DNA from: Chelativorans salis
Lineage (GTDB): Bacteria > Pseudomonadota > Alphaproteobacteria > Rhizobiales > Rhizobiaceae
NCBI RefSeq assembly: GCF_025336525.1
Contig: NZ_JAOCZP010000004.1
Coordinates: forward strand, 487,611-551,610
Reading direction: 5' to 3'
Length of the DNA stretch: 64,000 nucleotides
Shown: positions 37,300 through 47,133 of the stretch, piece by piece
How positions within the stretch are numbered: the first letter of the stretch is position 1
Layout of the letters: every line of letters begins with the position of its first letter
The notes under the pieces: generated by a model
Told to the model about the DNA's origin: nothing
What the model saw: only the letters and a program-made list of their open reading frames with translations
The model's database searches: none
Made by a program: the position numbers and the translations under genes

Positions 37300-38787
37300 C
37301 TACCGATCCGTGACGATCTTCACCTTGTCGCCAACCGACAGGGCCGAACCAGGCCCCAGCCCATTGAGCAGGCGGAACAGCTCCAGCTTCCGGTCGACAC
37401 CCCTCATCCGATTGGCGAAGGTGGCCACGGTATCGCCGGCTCCAACCGTCATCACGCGCACCCTGAGCGGCTTGAGCGCGGCGGCCTCCTCGCTGTCAAG
37501 AACGCGGAAGCTGCCGGCGATGGTGCGTGCCACCGCGTCCAGGCGGTTGCTGTCCAGCGGCGCGACGGTCAACAGGCGATAGACCTGGTCGCCGACGCGG
37601 ATCACCGTCACGTCGAACTGCCATTCATCCGTATAGGCGCGCGCAGTGGCTGCCTCCCGGCCATTGATGGTGGTCTCGCGGATGGAACTCGGGTCCAGCC
37701 CGCTCAGCCAGTCGCCCTGCAGGTAGTCCTTCAGTGCGGTGCCGCGAGAGACCGTGGTGCCGTCGAAGCGGAAAGCGAGGTCGTCCGGCCCTTTGGCAGT
37801 CACCTCACCGGTAGAATTGTCGATCACGAACCCTTCGGGCACCGAAAGGGCGATGCCGAGTGTGGGGTGCAGGAAGTCGCGCCCGCGCACAAAGCCCTCG
37901 TCCGGTTTGTCGCCGAACACCATGCCGTCGATGCCCTGGAGATAGGCCTCACGGTCGCGGACACCGGTGCCCGGCACACCGAACTGCCGTGCGTGCTCCT
38001 GCGCCAGCTCGATCCGCCGTGGCGTGTTGGGGTGGCTTGCCAGGAAATCGAGCGAGGATTCGCCGGTGCCGCTGACGTCGCGGAAGCTCTGATAGGCGTC
38101 CATCGAGCGCAGGAAGCGCGATGCTGCATAAGGATCGTAGCCAGCGCGGCCAATGGAGCGGATGCCGATCTTGTCTGCCTCCAATTCCTGGTTGCGCGAG
38201 AACTGGGCGAGCTGCAGCTTGCCGCGCAGGGCGGCCGCTCGGGCATTGACGTCGGTGCTCACCACTTCATCGACCACGCGATTTGTGAGGTTCGCCTCCG
38301 CTTCCCTCTTCTGGCGCTCCAGCCCGTGATTGGCCGTCACATGCGCCATCTCGTGCGCTAGCACGGCGGCCACCTCGGCCGAATCGTTGGCCAGCGCCAG
38401 GAGCCCGCGCGACACGTAAAGATAACCGCCGGGAAGCGCGAAGGCGTTGATGTTGGGCGAGTCCAGAATGGCGATGCGGTAGGTCTGGGACGGGTTGTCC
38501 GGGTCCAGCGTCAGCCTGCCCACCACCCGCGCCAGCATGCGCTCGAGTTTGGGGTCCGAATATTCGCCGCCATAGGTTTGCAGGATCTTCGGGTGCTGGC
38601 GGCGGGCGAGGTTGGCCAGCCGGTCGCCGCGCGTCACCGTGTCCACGGTCACCGGATTGGAGGAGGGAACGAAGCCCGCCTCGGTGAGCTCCATCGCCTG
38701 GCATCCTGCAAGCCCCGCAGTCAGGAGCCCGGCAAAAAGTGTCCGGCGCAGGGAAGTGCCCCGCGTGCGGCCCATTGCCGTTCTCAT
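37300..38787 (-). CDS. M48 family metalloprotease lipoprotein with LysM-like end
   Basis: Secreted zinc protease of 495 residues. Lipoprotein signal peptide: RRTLFAGLLTAGLAGC with the acylated cysteine at about residue 29, so it is tethered in the periplasm. The catalytic motif is VLAHEMAHVTANHG (HExxH), with the third ligand in ELEADKIGI. After the protease domain comes a mixed segment, and a LysM-like C terminus (VGAGDTVATFANRM ... LSVGDKVKIV) that may bind peptidoglycan. Relatives of BepA/YfgC type act in outer-membrane quality control. ATG 38787 has GGAAGG upstream; a later ATG at 38775 is possible. Convergent with rpoH2, 13 bp apart. Confidence 0.92.
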   Translation of the reverse strand: MRTAMGRTRGTSLRRTLFAGLLTAGLAGCQAMELTEAGFVPSSNPVTVDTVTRGDRLANLARRQHPKILQTYGGEYSDPKLERMLARVVGRLTLDPDNPSQTYRIAILDSPNINAFALPGGYLYVSRGLLALANDSAEVAAVLAHEMAHVTANHGLERQKREAEANLTNRVVDEVVSTDVNARAAALRGKLQLAQFSRNQELEADKIGIRSIGRAGYDPYAASRFLRSMDAYQSFRDVSGTGESSLDFLASHPNTPRRIELAQEHARQFGVPGTGVRDREAYLQGIDGMVFGDKPDEGFVRGRDFLHPTLGIALSVPEGFVIDNSTGEVTAKGPDDLAFRFDGTTVSRGTALKDYLQGDWLSGLDPSSIRETTINGREAATARAYTDEWQFDVTVIRVGDQVYRLLTVAPLDSNRLDAVARTIAGSFRVLDSEEAAALKPLRVRVMTVGAGDTVATFANRMRGVDRKLELFRLLNGLGPGSALSVGDKVKIVTDR

Positions 38788-38956
38788 GGCCTTCCGGTGA
38801 AGCAGCGCGATATCCTTTCGACAGCTCGTTCGGCGGTGTGCCCGCCTCCTTGCGGACCTAGCCACAGTCTTCCGTCGAAGACAAGAATCAGCACGTAGGG
38901 GCTTCGCCTGTGACGGTAAATAATGGCAAAATCAGGCTGGACAATATAGCTTCCGC

Positions 38957-39703
38957 CTATTCCGGCGCCTTTCTTGCGCCTAGATAGCGATCGAAGGCCG
39001 CCGATCCCCCGCCCGAAAGGAATTCCGCCGTCGCCCCGGCGCCGGCGATGGCGCCATTCTCCAGGAAGACCAGCGTCTTCGACAGGCGCTCGGCGTCGCG
39101 CGGATCGTGGGTAGTCATGAGGATCGTCATCGCCTGATCGCGGTGGAGCCCGGCGATCAGGTCCAGCATCTCGTCGCGCAGCGCCGGACCCAACGAGGCG
39201 AAGGGCTCGTCGAGCAAAAGAACCGGGCGCTCGCGCACCAGCACGCGCGCCAGCGCCACGCGCTGCCGCTCGCCGCCGGAGAGTGCATGCGGCAGCCGCT
39301 CTTCCTTGCCGGCAAGCCCGGTGCGGGCGAGTGCGTCCATGACCGCTGCCTGATCGGCCTTGGAAAGGCGCAAGCCCGGCGAGCGGCCGAGCCCGACATT
39401 CTGCGCCACGGTCAGGTGGGCGAAGAGGTTGTTTTCCTGAAACACCATGGAGACCGGACGCCTGTGCGGCGGCAGCCCAGTCACATCCTCACTGCCAATC
39501 ATCACCCGGCCGGCATTGGGCGCCTCGAACCCGGCAATCAGGTTCAGAAGTGTCGACTTGCCGGAACCGCTCGGCCCCATCAGTGCGACGATGTCGGAAG
39601 CTTCGATCCTGAGGTCGAAGCGCATCACCGCCCCGCCGGGATAGGCAAAGCGCAAAGCTTCCAGCCGGATGGCACCGCCGCCGGGATCGTCGTACCGCGT
39701 CAT
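38957..39703 (-). CDS. thiQ: Thiamine ABC transporter ATP-binding protein
   Basis: ATPase of the thiamine/TPP importer, 248 residues. Walker [15 protein letters not shown]-loop [13 protein letters not shown] (QENNLF is typical of ThiQ), signature [15 protein letters not shown], Walker [13 protein letters not shown], and MTTHDPRD for the switch His. It overlaps the thiP stop by four bases. Last gene of the thiBPQ operon under TPP control. Confidence 0.95.
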   Translation of the reverse strand: MTRYDDPGGGAIRLEALRFAYPGGAVMRFDLRIEASDIVALMGPSGSGKSTLLNLIAGFEAPNAGRVMIGSEDVTGLPPHRRPVSMVFQENNLFAHLTVAQNVGLGRSPGLRLSKADQAAVMDALARTGLAGKEERLPHALSGGERQRVALARVLVRERPVLLLDEPFASLGPALRDEMLDLIAGLHRDQAMTILMTTHDPRDAERLSKTLVFLENGAIAGAGATAEFLSGGGSAAFDRYLGARKAPE

Positions 39704-41316
39704 CCCCTTCCCTTACCCCAGCGTGTGGCGGCGAACATCAGCCCCAGACACAAAAGCCCCAGGAAAAGCGCGATGCCGGCGGCATCCGCCGTGCGGTAGC
39801 TGGCCATGCGCTGGAGAAGCAGATAAGGCAGCGTCTGCACCCTGTCGCTGCCGAACAGTGCGATTACGCCAAGATCGCCAAGCGACAGCGCCATGGCGAA
39901 GGCGAATGCCATCGCGGCCGGCTTCCGGAGCGCCGGCCAGTCGACGAGGCGAAGCCGGTTCCAGCCGGAAATGCCGAGCGCGGCGCAAAGCTTCTCATGC
40001 CGTGCGCTCGCCGCGTCATAGGCAGGCCGTACGGCGCGGATAGCAAAAGGCATGGCCATAACAGCGTTCACCGTCACTACCATCACCGGCGCGAAAGCGA
40101 AGACGTCGCCGAAATGCCGCAACAGGATAAACCAGCCGGCGCCGATGACGATGGGCGGCACGATCAGAACCATCGTCGCGCCGGTGTCGCTCATGCGTTC
40201 GAGAAGGCCCGGAATGGGCGCCGCGCGAGCAAGCTCCAGCGCGCGCCGCGCCATCACAAGCGATACCGACAGAAGCAGGCACAGAAGAGCGGCGAGGGCG
40301 GAAAGCACGAGGCTCGTCAGCGTCGCCGAAAGCACGGCGTTCTCGCCGGCAAGGCGGCCGAGGTCGGCCTGCAATCCAGCGGCCACCGTCGCCGCCATCG
40401 GCCCCGCCACGAAGACGAGCGCCAGGACGATGACAGCGGCATTAACTCCCCTTTCCCCGCGTCCGAGAAACAGCGTCCGGCGCGGCGCCACCGGCAGGCT
40501 TGCATCGCCCGTCATGACGGCGCCGAGGCGGCCGAGCGCCAGCACGATCAGCCCCGTCAGCGCCACCTGCACCAGCGTCAGCGAAATGGCCCGCGCGGGG
40601 TCGAAATCGAAGCGCAGCGCCTGATAGATCGCCACTTCAAGCGTCGTCGCCCGTGGCCCGCCGCCAAGCGTCAGGACGATGGTGAAGGAGGTGGCGCACA
40701 GCATGAAGACGAGTCCTGCCACGCCGGGAAGAGCGGCGCGCAGGACCGGCCACTCGATGAAGCGGAAGGAGGAAAAGACCCCCATGCCAAGCTGTGCGGA
40801 AAGCCGCCACTGGTCCGCCGGCACGTTCTCGAGCGCTGCCAGGAAGAGGCGCGCGGAAAGTGGCAGGTTGAAGAAGACATGGGCGACCAGAATGCCGGAA
40901 AGCCCGTAGATGCCCGGCCACCGCTCCTCCGATAGGGCGGAGAACAGCGGCGCGAAATAGCCCGCCCGCCCGTAGAGCGCCAGCACGCCGAGGGCGGCGA
41001 CGATGGCCGGCAGCGCCAGCGGCACGGCGAAAAGCTGCAGGATGAGGCCGCGCCCGAAAAAGCGCGGGTGGCGGGCCAGCGCCCGCGCCACCAGGATCGC
41101 CGGGGCGACCGAAAGCAGCGTCGAGAGTGCCGCCTGCCACAGGGTGAAGCGGGCCACCCGCAGGAGATAGGGATCGAAGGCGGCAAGCGCGCTCCGCCAC
41201 GCCGTCAGCGCCTCCTGCCCGAGCCCGAAGAACGCCCCGCCGATGAGAAGGCCGATCGCCGCCAGTGCCAGAGCGCCGGCAGCAACACGGCCCTGTCCTT
41301 GCCGCGGTGCCGTCAC
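39700..41316 (-). CDS. thiP: Thiamine ABC transporter permease
   Basis: Double-length inner-membrane permease, 538 residues, with about twelve helices and two EAA-type loops, as in ThiP and other FbpB-like permeases. The start is taken as GTG 41316, whose bases overlap the thiB stop (GTGA), typical of coupling; another GTG at 41337 would add seven residues and a larger overlap. Between thiB and thiQ in one operon. Confidence 0.93.
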   Translation of the reverse strand: MTAPRQGQGRVAAGALALAAIGLLIGGAFFGLGQEALTAWRSALAAFDPYLLRVARFTLWQAALSTLLSVAPAILVARALARHPRFFGRGLILQLFAVPLALPAIVAALGVLALYGRAGYFAPLFSALSEERWPGIYGLSGILVAHVFFNLPLSARLFLAALENVPADQWRLSAQLGMGVFSSFRFIEWPVLRAALPGVAGLVFMLCATSFTIVLTLGGGPRATTLEVAIYQALRFDFDPARAISLTLVQVALTGLIVLALGRLGAVMTGDASLPVAPRRTLFLGRGERGVNAAVIVLALVFVAGPMAATVAAGLQADLGRLAGENAVLSATLTSLVLSALAALLCLLLSVSLVMARRALELARAAPIPGLLERMSDTGATMVLIVPPIVIGAGWFILLRHFGDVFAFAPVMVVTVNAVMAMPFAIRAVRPAYDAASARHEKLCAALGISGWNRLRLVDWPALRKPAAMAFAFAMALSLGDLGVIALFGSDRVQTLPYLLLQRMASYRTADAAGIALFLGLLCLGLMFAATRWGKGRG

Positions 41317-42314
41317 CGGCTCATCACGGACAGCCACTCGTCGACCCAGGCCTTACGGTTCTCCGCCACTTCCCGCGGGGAAAAGAGCAGCGTCTCGACC
41401 GGCTCCACCAGCTCATCGAAGACCGGGTTCAAGGGTTCGGCGGTCTCGCCTGCCGGAAACATCCAGTTGGTCTCGGGAATGGCGTCCTGAAAGCCGGGGC
41501 CGGTCATGAAGGCGAGGAACTCTTCGGCCAGCGGATTGTCCGCCCCCTTCACCGTTTTCGCCGCCACCTCCACCTGAAGATAGTGCCCTTCCTCGAACGA
41601 AGCGGCCGTGTAGCGGTCGGTATCCTCGGCGATCCGGTGATAGGCTGGCGAGGTGGTATAAGACAGCACCATCGGCACCTCGCCACTGGTGAACAGCCCG
41701 TAGGATTCGCTCCAGCCGGGCGTCACCGTCAGCACCTTGTCCTTCAGCATCGCCCATGCCTCGGCCGCCTCCTCGCCATAGACAGCCTTCATCCACAAGA
41801 GCAGGCCGAGCCCCGGCGTAGAGGTGCGCGGGTCCTGGATGGCAATCTTCAGGTCGCTCTCCGCTTCCACCAGCGCTTTCAGGCTCTGCGGTGGGCTGTC
41901 GAGCGCTTCCGTATCGTAGACAAAGGCGAAATAGCCGTAATCGTAGGGCACGAAGGCATCGTCCGAAAAGCCGCCCGGCACTTCGACCCGGGAAAGATCG
42001 ACATCGTGCGGCGCGAACAGCCCCGTCTCTTTGGCCTCGTAGGTAAGGTTGGTGTCGAGCCCCAGCACGATGTCGGCTTGCGTGTCCTCGCCCTCGAGCC
42101 GCACGCGGTTGAGCAGCGCCACTCCGTCGGCCACCGACACGAACTCGAGGTCGCAGCCGCATTCCGCCTCGAATGCCTCCTCCACCACCGGGCCGGGTCC
42201 CCAGTCGGCGGTAAAGCTTTCATAGGTATAGACGGTGAGCTTCTCCTGGGCTTGCGCGGCGCCGGCGGCGACCAGGCCCAGTGTGCATATGGAGCTTGCA
42301 ACAATCCAGCGCAT
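41313..42314 (-). CDS. thiB: Thiamine ABC transporter substrate-binding protein
   Basis: Periplasmic binding protein for thiamine and its phosphates, 333 residues. Signal peptide [20 protein letters not shown] with cleavage near AQA-QEK. The mature protein starts [17 protein letters not shown], the typical ThiB beginning, followed by CGCDLEFV and [18 protein letters not shown] lies before ATG 42314. First gene of the operon, placed behind a TPP riboswitch. Confidence 0.96.
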   Translation of the reverse strand: MRWIVASSICTLGLVAAGAAQAQEKLTVYTYESFTADWGPGPVVEEAFEAECGCDLEFVSVADGVALLNRVRLEGEDTQADIVLGLDTNLTYEAKETGLFAPHDVDLSRVEVPGGFSDDAFVPYDYGYFAFVYDTEALDSPPQSLKALVEAESDLKIAIQDPRTSTPGLGLLLWMKAVYGEEAAEAWAMLKDKVLTVTPGWSESYGLFTSGEVPMVLSYTTSPAYHRIAEDTDRYTAASFEEGHYLQVEVAAKTVKGADNPLAEEFLAFMTGPGFQDAIPETNWMFPAGETAEPLNPVFDELVEPVETLLFSPREVAENRKAWVDEWLSVMSR

Positions 42315-42371
42315 CAGCGCCTCCTCTCTTTAGCTTTTCAGGGGAATGAGGCGCCTTGCAATCGAAGCGTC

Positions 42372-42455
42372 TAATCCCTCCGCCGGTGCAAACCGGATCA
42401 GGTTCGGCGGGTTGGCAGATGCCTCTCAGCCGGTCGATAGCCGGCACCCCGTTAG
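42372..42455 (-). promoter_or_regulatory. TPP riboswitch (thi box) of thiBPQ
   Basis: On the minus strand the conserved blocks appear in order: GGGGTGCCGG (42450-42441), CTGAGAGGC (42429-42421), GAACCTGATCCGG (42405-42393) and GGCGGAGGGA (42384-42375). They lie 58-140 nt before the thiB ATG. No terminator hairpin with a T-run follows, so control through the thiB Shine-Dalgarno is more likely than attenuation. The 375-bp gap 42315-42689 also contains a dispersed repeat and the thiN leader. Confidence 0.95.
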
Positions 42456-42555
42456 AGCGGGCTGGAAGATAGAGCGGGGCGGGGTGGAGCGCAAGTGGGC
42501 GCCATAACGACTCCCTGGTGAGCAGGGCCATCGTATGTGGCAGTCCTCGGCCGGA

Positions 42556-42598
42556 CCTCCCTCCCCCTTGAGGGGAGGGATTGAGGGTGGGGGACAGG
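42556..42598. repeat. Dispersed repeat unit, CTCCCCCTTGAGGGGAGGG type
   Basis: CCTCCCTCCCCCTTGAGGGG, then AGGGATTGAGGGTGGGGGAC: a short G/C hairpin unit of the family seen at 27571-27787, lying between the riboswitch and thiN. Confidence 0.65.
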
Positions 42599-42689
42599 CG
42601 AAGCCGAACAAGGACTCCACATGCGATAGGCCTACCCCGTGAGGAGGGAAAGTTGGCAACGGCTTCCGCTTCCCCTACCCGCCGTGCTA

Positions 42690-43349
42690 ATGGCCGCCTC
42701 CATGAGCCGATTTGTCATCCTGCTTGGCGGCGAGCTTCGCCGCACGCCTGAACTCGACGCCCAGATCGCCGGCGCTCGCGTCATCGCCGCCGATTCCGGC
42801 ATGCGCCATGCAGAGACGCTCGGCATCACACCGGAGCTATGGACCGGAGACTTCGATTCGGTGTCCGACGGGCTGCGCGAGGCTTTCGCGCAGGTCCCGT
42901 GCGAAATCTATCCAACGGACAAGGACAAGACGGACGGCGACATCGCCATCGAGGCAGCCCTTGGCCTGGGCGCTACGTCGCTGGTGCTGGTCGGCGCCTT
43001 CGGGGGGGCGCGCCCCGACCACGGCTACCTGCATCTTACCCAGGCCGTGCGGCTTGCCGAGGCCGGCATGCCGATCCTGCTCACCAGCGGCGCGCAGGAG
43101 GGGCAGCCGCTCATCACCGGCCGCCGCCACAGCTTCGACTATGCCGATGGAACGCTGTTCAGCATTCTCGCGTTCACCGCGCTTTCGGGCCTCACCGTCG
43201 AGGGGGCGAAATGGCCGCTCGACGCGGTGAAGGTTCCCTTCGGCTCCTCGCTGACGCTCTCCAACGAGGTGCGCGGGCAGCTTTCCGTCACGTTGCGTCA
43301 GGGCCGGGCGCTGATCATCGTGCATCTTATCGGGCCGGAAAAGGGCTGA
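42690..43349 (+). CDS. thiN: Thiamine diphosphokinase
   Basis: Makes thiamine diphosphate from thiamine and ATP, completing use of thiamine imported by thiBPQ. 219 residues. Features: RFVILLGGELRRTPEL, ADSGMRHAETLGITPELWTG followed by DFDS, the TDKDKTDGDIAIEAAL stretch, and GAFGGARPDH. All fit the TPK catalytic domain. Start ambiguous: ATG 42690 or 42702; neither has a good Shine-Dalgarno. Divergent from thiB. Confidence 0.93.
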   Translation: MAASMSRFVILLGGELRRTPELDAQIAGARVIAADSGMRHAETLGITPELWTGDFDSVSDGLREAFAQVPCEIYPTDKDKTDGDIAIEAALGLGATSLVLVGAFGGARPDHGYLHLTQAVRLAEAGMPILLTSGAQEGQPLITGRRHSFDYADGTLFSILAFTALSGLTVEGAKWPLDAVKVPFGSSLTLSNEVRGQLSVTLRQGRALIIVHLIGPEKG

Positions 43350-43350
43350 C

Positions 43351-45171
43351 ATGGCGCCCCCGCTTCTGAAGCTCGACGATATCCACCTCACCTTCGGCGG
43401 CACGCCGCTGCTTGCCGGCGCCTCGTTGATGGTGGGCCCCGGCGAGCGCATCGCTCTCGTCGGGCGCAACGGCTCGGGCAAATCCACCCTCTTGAAGATC
43501 GCCGCCGGCCTCGTGGAGGCTCAATCGGGCGAGGTCTTCCGCCAGCCGACGGCCACCATGCGCTACCTGCCGCAGGCGCCGGACTGGCAGGGGTTCTCCA
43601 CCGTGCGCGCCTATGTCGAGGCGGGGCTGGGGCCGGCCGACGATGTCAACCGCGTGGCGCTGGTGCTCGACCGGCTGGGGCTGACGGGCGACGAGGACCC
43701 CGCTTCGCTCTCCGGCGGCGAGGCGCGGCGGGCGGCACTCGCCAAGGTTCTGGCACCGCAGCCGGACCTGCTGCTTCTCGATGAGCCGACGAACCACCTC
43801 GACCTCGCCACTATCGAATGGCTGGAGGATGAGCTTTCCCGCTCCTCCTCCGCACTGGTGATGATCTCCCACGACCGCCGCTTCCTAGAGCGCGCCAGCC
43901 GTGCGACGGTGTGGCTCGACCGCGGCACCACCCGACGGCTCGACAAAGGCTTCGCCCATTTCGAGGATTGGCGCGACAAGCTGCTCGAGGAGGAAGAGCG
44001 CGACCAGCAGAAGCTCGGCCGGCAGATCGCCCGCGAGGAGCACTGGCTGCGCTACGGGGTGACGGCCAGGCGCAAGCGCAACGTGCGCCGCCTCTCCGAG
44101 CTTCAGGACCTGCGCGCCCGCCACCGCACCCATCGCGGGCCGGAAGGCACGGCGATCATGACGGCAAGCGACGCCGCCGAATCGGGCAAGCTGGTCATCG
44201 AGGCCAAGGGGATCGAGAAGCGGTTCGGGGATCTCACCGTCGTCCGCGACTTCTCCACCCGCATCCTGCGCGGCGACCGGGTCGGCCTCGTCGGCCCCAA
44301 TGGCGCGGGCAAGACCACCTTGCTCAAGATGCTGATCGGCGTCACCAAGCCCGACGCCGGCTCGCTGCGCCTCGGCGCCAATCTGGAGACCGCCACCCTC
44401 GACCAGAACCGCGCCGCCCTCGATCCGAATGAGACGCTGGCGCACTTCCTCACCGACGGTCGCGGCGACAGCGTGGTGGTCAACGGGCAGGAGCGGCACG
44501 TCGTCTCCTACATGCAGGATTTCCTCTTCAAGCCAGAGCAGATGCGCACGCCCGTGCGCGAGCTTTCCGGCGGAGAGAAGGCGCGGCTGGTGCTGGCGCG
44601 GCTCCTTTCCCGGCCAGCCAACCTCCTCGTCCTCGATGAGCCGACAAACGACCTCGACATGGAGACGCTCGATCTCCTGCAGGAGCTGGTGGAAGGGTTT
44701 CCCGGCACCGTCATCCTCGTCAGCCATGACCGCGACTTCCTCGACCGCACGGTGACGACCACCATCGCGCCAGAGGGCGACGGTCGATGGACGGAATATG
44801 CCGGCGGATATTCCGACATGATGGCGCAGCGCAAGGGTGTCGGGCTGGCAGGCCGCAAGGGGCGTGCGGCCGAGCAAGCGGGCAAACCGGCTGGGCCGCG
44901 CCGGGAGCCGAAGGAGCCGAGGCCGGGGACGAAAAAACTCTCCTACAAGCAGAAATTCGCCCTGGAGACCCTGCCTTCGCGGATCGAGGCACTCGGCGAG
45001 AAGATCTCTGGGCTGGAACAGAATCTCGCCGACCCCACGCTCTATGCCCGCGACGCCACTGCCTTTTCGCGGCTTTCTAAGGAGCTCGATGAAAAGCGGA
45101 GCGAGCGTGAGCGGCTGGAGGAGGAATGGCTGGAGCTCGAAATGCTGCGCGAGGAAGTGGAGGGCGGATAA
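43351..45171 (+). CDS. ABC-F family ATP-binding protein, Uup-like
   Basis: Cytoplasmic ABC-F ATPase with two nucleotide-binding domains and no membrane part, 606 residues. Walker A motifs [13 protein letters not shown] and GPNGAGKTTLLKM; signatures LSGGEARRAALAK and LSGGEKARLVLAR; Walker B LLLLDEPTNHLDL and LLVLDEPTNDLDM. A linker joins the domains and a C-terminal coiled coil (about residues 540-606) resembles the DNA-binding tail of Uup. ABC-F proteins act on the ribosome or on DNA; Uup is linked to precise transposon excision and branched DNA. The start overlaps the end of thiN by one base-pair step (stop 43349, start 43351). Confidence 0.92.
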   Translation: MAPPLLKLDDIHLTFGGTPLLAGASLMVGPGERIALVGRNGSGKSTLLKIAAGLVEAQSGEVFRQPTATMRYLPQAPDWQGFSTVRAYVEAGLGPADDVNRVALVLDRLGLTGDEDPASLSGGEARRAALAKVLAPQPDLLLLDEPTNHLDLATIEWLEDELSRSSSALVMISHDRRFLERASRATVWLDRGTTRRLDKGFAHFEDWRDKLLEEEERDQQKLGRQIAREEHWLRYGVTARRKRNVRRLSELQDLRARHRTHRGPEGTAIMTASDAAESGKLVIEAKGIEKRFGDLTVVRDFSTRILRGDRVGLVGPNGAGKTTLLKMLIGVTKPDAGSLRLGANLETATLDQNRAALDPNETLAHFLTDGRGDSVVVNGQERHVVSYMQDFLFKPEQMRTPVRELSGGEKARLVLARLLSRPANLLVLDEPTNDLDMETLDLLQELVEGFPGTVILVSHDRDFLDRTVTTTIAPEGDGRWTEYAGGYSDMMAQRKGVGLAGRKGRAAEQAGKPAGPRREPKEPRPGTKKLSYKQKFALETLPSRIEALGEKISGLEQNLADPTLYARDATAFSRLSKELDEKRSERERLEEEWLELEMLREEVEGG

Positions 45172-45234
45172 AGACGGCGGCTGCCGGCAGAAGCCGCCTG
45201 TGCTATCCTGCGGTTCTCCAGCCGAGTGTGTCTC

Positions 45235-46059
45235 ATGCCTGCCGCCATCGCCAGATCGATCGCCTCGCTGTGTATCGCGCTTCCGCTCTTCCTTACGGCA
45301 AGCGTCCATGCACAAGAGCCGAATCGGCTCTATAGTGCCGTGACCATCATCACGGGCACTCTGGAGGCGGAAAAGCAGCGCGGCTTCGCCGCCTGCCTGG
45401 AAGAGGTCCTGGTGAAAGTCTCCGGCGACACGAGCCTTGCCGGCTTACCCAAAGTGGACGAGCTGGGGAAGCGAGCGTCGGAGTTCGTCGAGACCTATTC
45501 GCTGCGCGACCGCATGGCGGGCATTCCGGTGCACGACGAGCAAGGGACGCGTGATCGGCCGCACTTCCTCAAGGTGGATTTTTCGCCGGCGAAGATCGAT
45601 CAGGCGCTCGGTGAGCTGGGGCGTGCGCCATGGACGGAGCGGCCGGTCATCACGCTTCTCATCGGCATCGACAACGGAGCGCAGCGGTTCCTGCTGGCGC
45701 GCAACTCCGCCCTTGGTATCGGCCAGCGCAAGGCGCTTTCGGAGATCGCTGGGCGCCTCGGACTGAAGGCGAAGCTGCTGGGCGAGGCGGCGCTGGCGGC
45801 GGTGCCGGTCGACCACGCATCCTTGGGCGGGACGAGGATGGACGGATTGGAGACCATCCGCAATGCACTCGGCGGCGAGGTCGTGCTGAGCGGGATGCTG
45901 GTGTGGGACGAGAGCGCCTTCCGCTGGACGTCCAACTGGCAACTCGTTTCGGAGAATGGAGCGGAAGCCTGGGAGGCTGCCGGCGTTTCCTTTGACACCG
46001 CCTTCCGCGATGCGCTGGCCGAGGCGATGCAGATCCTGTCGAACGAGAGCCGGCGATAG
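45235..46059 (+). CDS. DUF2066 domain-containing secreted protein
   Basis: 274-residue protein with a signal peptide (about residues 1-25: ARSIASLCIALPLFLTASVH, cleavage near AHA/QEP). The DUF2066 core begins NRLYSAVTIITGTLEAEKQR and GFAACLEEVLVKVSGDTSL. The function is unknown. ATG 45235 is chosen over the GTG at 45226. It lies 64 bp after the ABC-F gene and 70 bp before xerC. Confidence 0.85.
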   Translation: MPAAIARSIASLCIALPLFLTASVHAQEPNRLYSAVTIITGTLEAEKQRGFAACLEEVLVKVSGDTSLAGLPKVDELGKRASEFVETYSLRDRMAGIPVHDEQGTRDRPHFLKVDFSPAKIDQALGELGRAPWTERPVITLLIGIDNGAQRFLLARNSALGIGQRKALSEIAGRLGLKAKLLGEAALAAVPVDHASLGGTRMDGLETIRNALGGEVVLSGMLVWDESAFRWTSNWQLVSENGAEAWEAAGVSFDTAFRDALAEAMQILSNESRR

Positions 46060-46128
46060 GCCGACCTTCTTCACCCAATGCTAACCTCGAGGCGCGACAG
46101 TGCCCGCCCGACGGCAGGGCTGTTACCC

Positions 46129-47070
46129 ATGAGCGAAGAATTCCTCGTTTCCGCAAAACCTGACCTGCAAAGGGCGCGCACCGAATGGCTGGCTTCGCTT
46201 CGCGATGAGCGGCGGCTGGCGCGGCTGACGGTGGAGGCTTACGAGCGGGATACCCGGCAGCTCCTGCAGTTCCTCACCGGCCATTGCGGTGGAGCGCCGG
46301 GCATCGCCGAGATCACCGACCTGCGGCCGGCGGACTTGCGCGCCTTCCTGGCCTCGCGGCGCAGCGGCGGCGCCGGCGCGCGCACGCTCGGCCGGGGGCT
46401 CGCCGGCATCCGCTCGCTGCTGCGCTATCTGGAGCGGCGCGGCCTTGTGAATGCGGCAGGCGCCGGGGCGCTGCGTGCGCCACGCGCGCCGAAGGGCCTG
46501 CCGAAACCGCTGACGGCGGCCGACGCACGTCGTGTCGCCTCGGGCGAGGGGCAGCTTGCGGAGGAGCCGTGGATTGCCGCACGCAACGCCGCCGTGCTTG
46601 CGTTGCTGTACGGCTCCGGCTTGCGCATCGGCGAAGCGCTTGCCCTGAAGGGCGGAGACATCGCGAACGCGGGCGACAACGCACTGCGCGTGACGGGCAA
46701 GGGTGGTAAGACCCGGGTGGTGCCGGTGCTGCCGGTGGTCTTCCAGGCCGTTGCCGAATACCGCCGGCTCTGCCCCTATCATCTGGGCGCTGAGGCGCCG
46801 CTTTTCCGCGGAGCGCGGGGCGGACCCCTGCAGCCGGCCATCGTCCAGCGCGAGATGAAGAAGATGCGCTCGGCACTCAACCTGCCGGAAACGGCAACAC
46901 CGCATGCGCTCCGCCACTCCTTCGCCACTCACCTGCTCGGCCGCGGCGGCGATCTGCGTGCTATCCAGGAGCTTTTGGGCCACGCCAGCCTCTCAACGAC
47001 GCAGGTTTACACCGCGGTCGATACGTCCCGTCTTCTGGAGATCTACGACAATGCACACCCGCGTGCATGA
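46129..47070 (+). CDS. xerC: Tyrosine recombinase XerC
   Basis: Site-specific recombinase that resolves chromosome dimers at dif with XerD; 313 residues. N-terminal SAM-like core-binding domain (EWLASLRDERRLARLTVEAY), then the catalytic domain with Arg in YGSGLRIGEALAL, Lys in GKGGKTRVVP, the HALRHSFATHLL box, His in LLGHASLSTTQ and Tyr in VYTAVD. The Ala/Gly-rich GRGLAGIRSLLRYL segment is typical. The ABC-F/DUF2066/xerC context shows no sign of an integron or transposon, so it is taken as the housekeeping XerC. Confidence 0.95.
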   Translation: MSEEFLVSAKPDLQRARTEWLASLRDERRLARLTVEAYERDTRQLLQFLTGHCGGAPGIAEITDLRPADLRAFLASRRSGGAGARTLGRGLAGIRSLLRYLERRGLVNAAGAGALRAPRAPKGLPKPLTAADARRVASGEGQLAEEPWIAARNAAVLALLYGSGLRIGEALALKGGDIANAGDNALRVTGKGGKTRVVPVLPVVFQAVAEYRRLCPYHLGAEAPLFRGARGGPLQPAIVQREMKKMRSALNLPETATPHALRHSFATHLLGRGGDLRAIQELLGHASLSTTQVYTAVDTSRLLEIYDNAHPRA

Positions 47071-47133
47071 AGTTTGCAATTTGCATGGCCGGTTTAACGG
47101 TTTTTGCCGCTTTCACGCGGTAGCAATGAAGCC

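Noticed and set aside
43885..45315. 476-codon minus-strand frame within the ABC-F gene
   Set aside because: Antisense shadow; both Walker motif sets are on the plus strand.
46129..47070. Integrase of a mobile element
   Set aside because: Sequence and length fit the housekeeping XerC and no attachment site, tRNA or cargo genes are nearby.
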